NCBI GenBank assembly: GCA_963169595.1
Contig: CAUJFM010000096.1
Span: 1 to 25,308, forward strand
Source of the DNA: Bacteroidota bacterium
GTDB lineage: Bacteria > Bacteroidota > Bacteroidia > Flavobacteriales_F > PHOS-HE28
DNA: 25,308 nucleotides
Direction of reading: 5' to 3'
The notes under the pieces were generated by a model, which worked only from the letters and a program-made list of their open reading frames with translations, was not told the DNA's origin and searched no databases. Positions 22,856-25,308 of the stretch are shown here, one piece after another. The position numbers and the translations under genes are program-made. Every line of letters starts with the position of its first letter. Within the stretch, counting starts at the first letter, position 1.

Positions 22856-25308
22856 TCAGCGCACCACCAGGCGGGTCACGCTCAGCCCATCACCGGACCG
22901 GAGGCGCAGCAGGTAGGTGCCCGGGGCCAGGTCCAGTGCCAGGTCCGTGCGCAGGCGACCATTGGCGGCCGGTGCCGACCACTGGTGCACCGTCCGGCCC
23001 GACAGGTCGATCACCTCCACCTGCACCACCGCCTCCTTCAGTCCCTCGGCCACCACGGTGAAGCGGCCATCGTTCGGGTTGGGGTAGAGGGCGAGGGTTG
23101 GTGCAACGGGCGTGGTCTCCCCGATCCCCACGGTGACCTCCAGGGTGGCCGTGACCGCGCAACCGTACGTGGTCGTGACGGTAACCGTGTAGGTCCCTGA
23201 GCCTTCAAAGTACACCGCATGGGGTGCTGTTGAATTGGCCAATGGATCCCCATTGTAGGTCCAGGCATACGTCCCTAGGTCCGGGATGGTCCTCAGCAGG
23301 TAGCCATCCACGATGATGGATAGCTCAGGACAGATCAGGACCGTGTCCGAATAGGCCACACAGGTATCGGATGGATAGTGGATCACGGACCAAAGACCTG
23401 GTGGAAAAGGAGCCGACAGACAGGACGTGGACGTGGTATCGTGGATGACGCCATTCACCCACCAGACATATTCGTCGAGGTTGGACGCACTTGCGCAAAG
23501 GGTGCCAGCTGCGGGGTCCCATTCCAGTGCGAAGGGCTGTGAGGTTGGCGGCTGCACCCACACACTGTCGGTGCTGATACAACCGGCTGGCCCAGGGACC
23601 TCCGCACTAAGTATGTACCAGCCTCCGGTGCTGGAGAAAATGGAAGGGTCAAGACTGGTCGGATCGCTCAGGCCCAATGTAGGTGACCAGCTAAAGAACG
23701 GTCCTGAGTTCACAGTTGGGCATATGATAGTGCCCTCCCACAGGATGCCTGTGCTGGGGCCGTTCGAGGAATTGTACAGGACCGCCCCTGAAGCATCAAG
23801 CAATTGGATCCGGTTCTCAACATTCCAGATCGTGCCGGCCTGATAGTGAATGGCAAGCACTTGGCCGTAAAGAACAGGGATGGGATAGGAAAGGCTGAGG
23901 GTGCCTGGTGGTACGGTGTAGGTGGCCACCGTGTCCCCGTTGATGAGCACATCCACATGGGCACCACCATTCCAACCATCGCCGAAGGCCTCGATAAGGA
24001 TCAACTCGTACGTGCACGCCAGCTCTGCAATCGGCCCGGTGACCTCCCCATTCAGCAGCCCGGGCCCTTCGCAGAGATCCAGATCGGGGCCGGCATGGGC
24101 AATGAACTCGTCGATGACCTGTACCGTCAGCAGACTGTCGAACGAACAACCAAAGTCATTCGTGACCGAAAGTGTCAATTGTGTTGGGCCGACTTGGTCG
24201 AGCAGGACCGTAGCTACGCCAACACCGTCAGGGTCATTCACGACATTGGTACCTGACCAGATCGGGAGACTGTAAATAGGAGATAGGCTGATGAAGGCAC
24301 TATCCGGAACAAATGGGCCAAGGCTCCAGCTGCACAAGTAACCATCGTCAGCCCCCCAGAGGTCTGTAAATGTCAGGGTCCAATCGCCTTCCACCGGACA
24401 GCCCACCAATTGATCCAAGGGGGTGATCGATGTATACGCCCCAGGCAGCAAGGTGTAAAAGCCATTCGTGCCATTGGTCACGTTCGGGTCGGGGCCACCG
24501 AAAGCCGATCCTGCCCAAGTCCCATGGTCCGGAGCAGCGTTGAAACAATACGTCCAACAGATCCCAAGCTCTGGCCCAAAGTCGTTCGCAAGTCCTAGGT
24601 TCGTTGCCCCGCCACCTTGCTGGTGAAGAACTGCGGTCTGACCATTGGGGCAGGTCAGTTGCACCACCAGGTCGCCCATGAAGCTGTGCTCCATGTTGAT
24701 GCAGATGTCTCCCAGTTCGGAGGGGTCAGCGATCACCGCACCGGCAGGTGTTCCGAATACCGAAATGGTGGACGATTGAGGAACCCCAACGAGATCTTGA
24801 ATGGGCATGGGGGTCAGCGAGTTCGCCTGTTGGGAAGGCAGTGGGTGCGATTGGTACGCTCCGGTCAACTGTGCGGTCACACCCAGACAGGCCAACTCAG
24901 GCGCCTCGGTCCCCTGGAAGGTCGGTACAGGGCTGACGAGTACCAGCAGGCTATCGGAGCCATCACTTGAGCAGCCCGTATCGTCCATCACGCTCAGCAT
25001 GGCCCGATAAACGCCTGGCGAAGAGAACGCCTGCTGAAGCACGGGTGCGTTCGTGGTGGCATCGGGATAGGACCACAGGTCCCAGTGCCATGCGAGAATG
25101 GTGCGGCCTGGTGCCGCAACCGAACCGGAGCCATCCAACAAGAGTGTGTCCCCTGGGCAGATGCGGGCCGTGTCCCCCACGCTGGATGTGACCGACGTGA
25201 TGGGTGCCACACATTCCGGCAGGCAGGAAATGGTCGCGCTGAACGACCCGCTACCCGCAGCGTTCGTGCGCAGCACCAAGGTCAGGCAACTTTCGGGTCC
25301 TGCGATCG
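22856..25308 (-). CDS. very large T9SS type A surface protein with PKD and proprotein-convertase P domains (5'-partial)
   Basis: The reading frame is open to the right edge, so the N-terminus is missing; 816 residues are visible. The first visible residues (CLTLVLRTNAAGSGSFSATI) look like the end of a CUB-like module. Next come a PKD domain (about 25190-24930; LLLDGSGS, ILAWHWDLW, PGVYRAML) and a P/Homo-B domain (about 24770-24320; LGDICINMEHSFMGDLVVQL, DHGTWAGSAFGG, EGDWTLTFTDLWGADDG). A GDGWNG-type module follows (about 24010-23720), then Ig-like stretches (AWTYNGDPLANSTAPHAVYF, GSGTYTVTVTTTYGC). The tail is a type A sorting domain (LALYPNPNDGRFTVVAEGL, LAPGTYLLRLRSGDG). A peptidase domain could lie upstream of the P domain outside the window. 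From about 23160 rightward GC is near 55%, against above 70% in the sorting tail. Confidence 0.92.
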   Translation of the reverse strand, partial: IAGPESCLTLVLRTNAAGSGSFSATISCLPECVAPITSVTSSVGDTARICPGDTLLLDGSGSVAAPGRTILAWHWDLWSYPDATTNAPVLQQAFSSPGVYRAMLSVMDDTGCSSDGSDSLLVLVSPVPTFQGTEAPELACLGVTAQLTGAYQSHPLPSQQANSLTPMPIQDLVGVPQSSTISVFGTPAGAVIADPSELGDICINMEHSFMGDLVVQLTCPNGQTAVLHQQGGGATNLGLANDFGPELGICWTYCFNAAPDHGTWAGSAFGGPDPNVTNGTNGFYTLLPGAYTSITPLDQLVGCPVEGDWTLTFTDLWGADDGYLCSWSLGPFVPDSAFISLSPIYSLPIWSGTNVVNDPDGVGVATVLLDQVGPTQLTLSVTNDFGCSFDSLLTVQVIDEFIAHAGPDLDLCEGPGLLNGEVTGPIAELACTYELILIEAFGDGWNGGAHVDVLINGDTVATYTVPPGTLSLSYPIPVLYGQVLAIHYQAGTIWNVENRIQLLDASGAVLYNSSNGPSTGILWEGTIICPTVNSGPFFSWSPTLGLSDPTSLDPSIFSSTGGWYILSAEVPGPAGCISTDSVWVQPPTSQPFALEWDPAAGTLCASASNLDEYVWWVNGVIHDTTSTSCLSAPFPPGLWSVIHYPSDTCVAYSDTVLICPELSIIVDGYLLRTIPDLGTYAWTYNGDPLANSTAPHAVYFEGSGTYTVTVTTTYGCAVTATLEVTVGIGETTPVAPTLALYPNPNDGRFTVVAEGLKEAVVQVEVIDLSGRTVHQWSAPAANGRLRTDLALDLAPGTYLLRLRSGDGLSVTRLVVR

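Noticed and set aside
19439..23200. A 1253-codon open frame antisense to DUF4175 and its neighbour, longer than the real gene
   Set aside because: Its product is a Leu/Val/His-rich string that is simply the complement of CAG, GAG and AAG codons of the coiled coil (giving CTG, CTC, CTT). It has no domain, no promoter and crosses a terminator. High GC removes antisense stops.
1..25308. CRISPR arrays, tRNA or rRNA genes, insertion sequences, phage or integrase genes
   Set aside because: Reading both strands showed no direct-repeat/spacer pattern, no cloverleaf-like tRNA sequence, no rRNA-like conserved tract and no transposase or integrase motifs.

Overview
The window looks like chromosomal DNA of a high-GC Bacteroidota, probably a Flavobacteriales-type lineage. 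Five encoded proteins carry type IX secretion (T9SS) C-terminal sorting domains, four of type A and one of type B (gliding-motility/CHU_C type). Start codons lack Shine-Dalgarno sequences, and several genes are preceded by Bacteroidota-type -7 elements (TAnnTTTG or close variants). The DUF4175 / GHKL ATPase / YbeY gene order and the ATP-cone nuclease also fit this phylum. The taxonomic call is inference from these traits; no rRNA or tRNA gene is visible.

Layout. Positions 59-1183 (-): a RibD-C/dihydrofolate-reductase-like enzyme and a DinB/DUF1572 protein. 1281-4648 (+): two T9SS cargo proteins separated by a strong hairpin terminator. 4655-10310 (-): a P-type cation ATPase, an ATP-cone/PD-(D/E)XK nuclease fusion, and a large Asp-box (BNR/sortilin-like) T9SS cargo. 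10521-11381 (+): a secreted protein of unknown function. 11403-11801 (-): a small conserved unknown. 11874-12749 (+): a ChaN-family protein, which converges on and overlaps a TPR-TM-adenylate cyclase (12727-14583, -). 14661-17292 (+): a lipoprotein and an extracellular nuclease. 17280-17843 (-): a PEBP/YbhB protein. 17969-18379 (+): a small helical periplasmic protein. 18451-22750 (-): the DUF4175 - anti-sigma-type ATPase - ybeY operon. 22856 to the right edge (-): a very large T9SS surface protein whose N-terminus lies outside the window.

How the genes relate. The region is mostly housekeeping and envelope/secretome genes. T9SS cargo proteins are scattered between short transcription units, and no T9SS machinery gene is present. 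There is no CRISPR array, insertion sequence, phage module or recognisable defence island. The least explained parts are the nucleotide-sensing nuclease fusion, the giant coiled-coil DUF4175 operon, a P-type ATPase with non-standard ion-site residues, an uncharacterised secreted beta-sandwich protein, a sharp GC change inside the last surface protein, and start codons only 4-8 nt from -7 promoter elements.

No gene-free stretch exceeds 300 bases. The longest is 10311-10520 (210 nt, divergent), where I see no convincing promoter. Positions 7163-7298 hold one weak -7-like element and a short inverted repeat.
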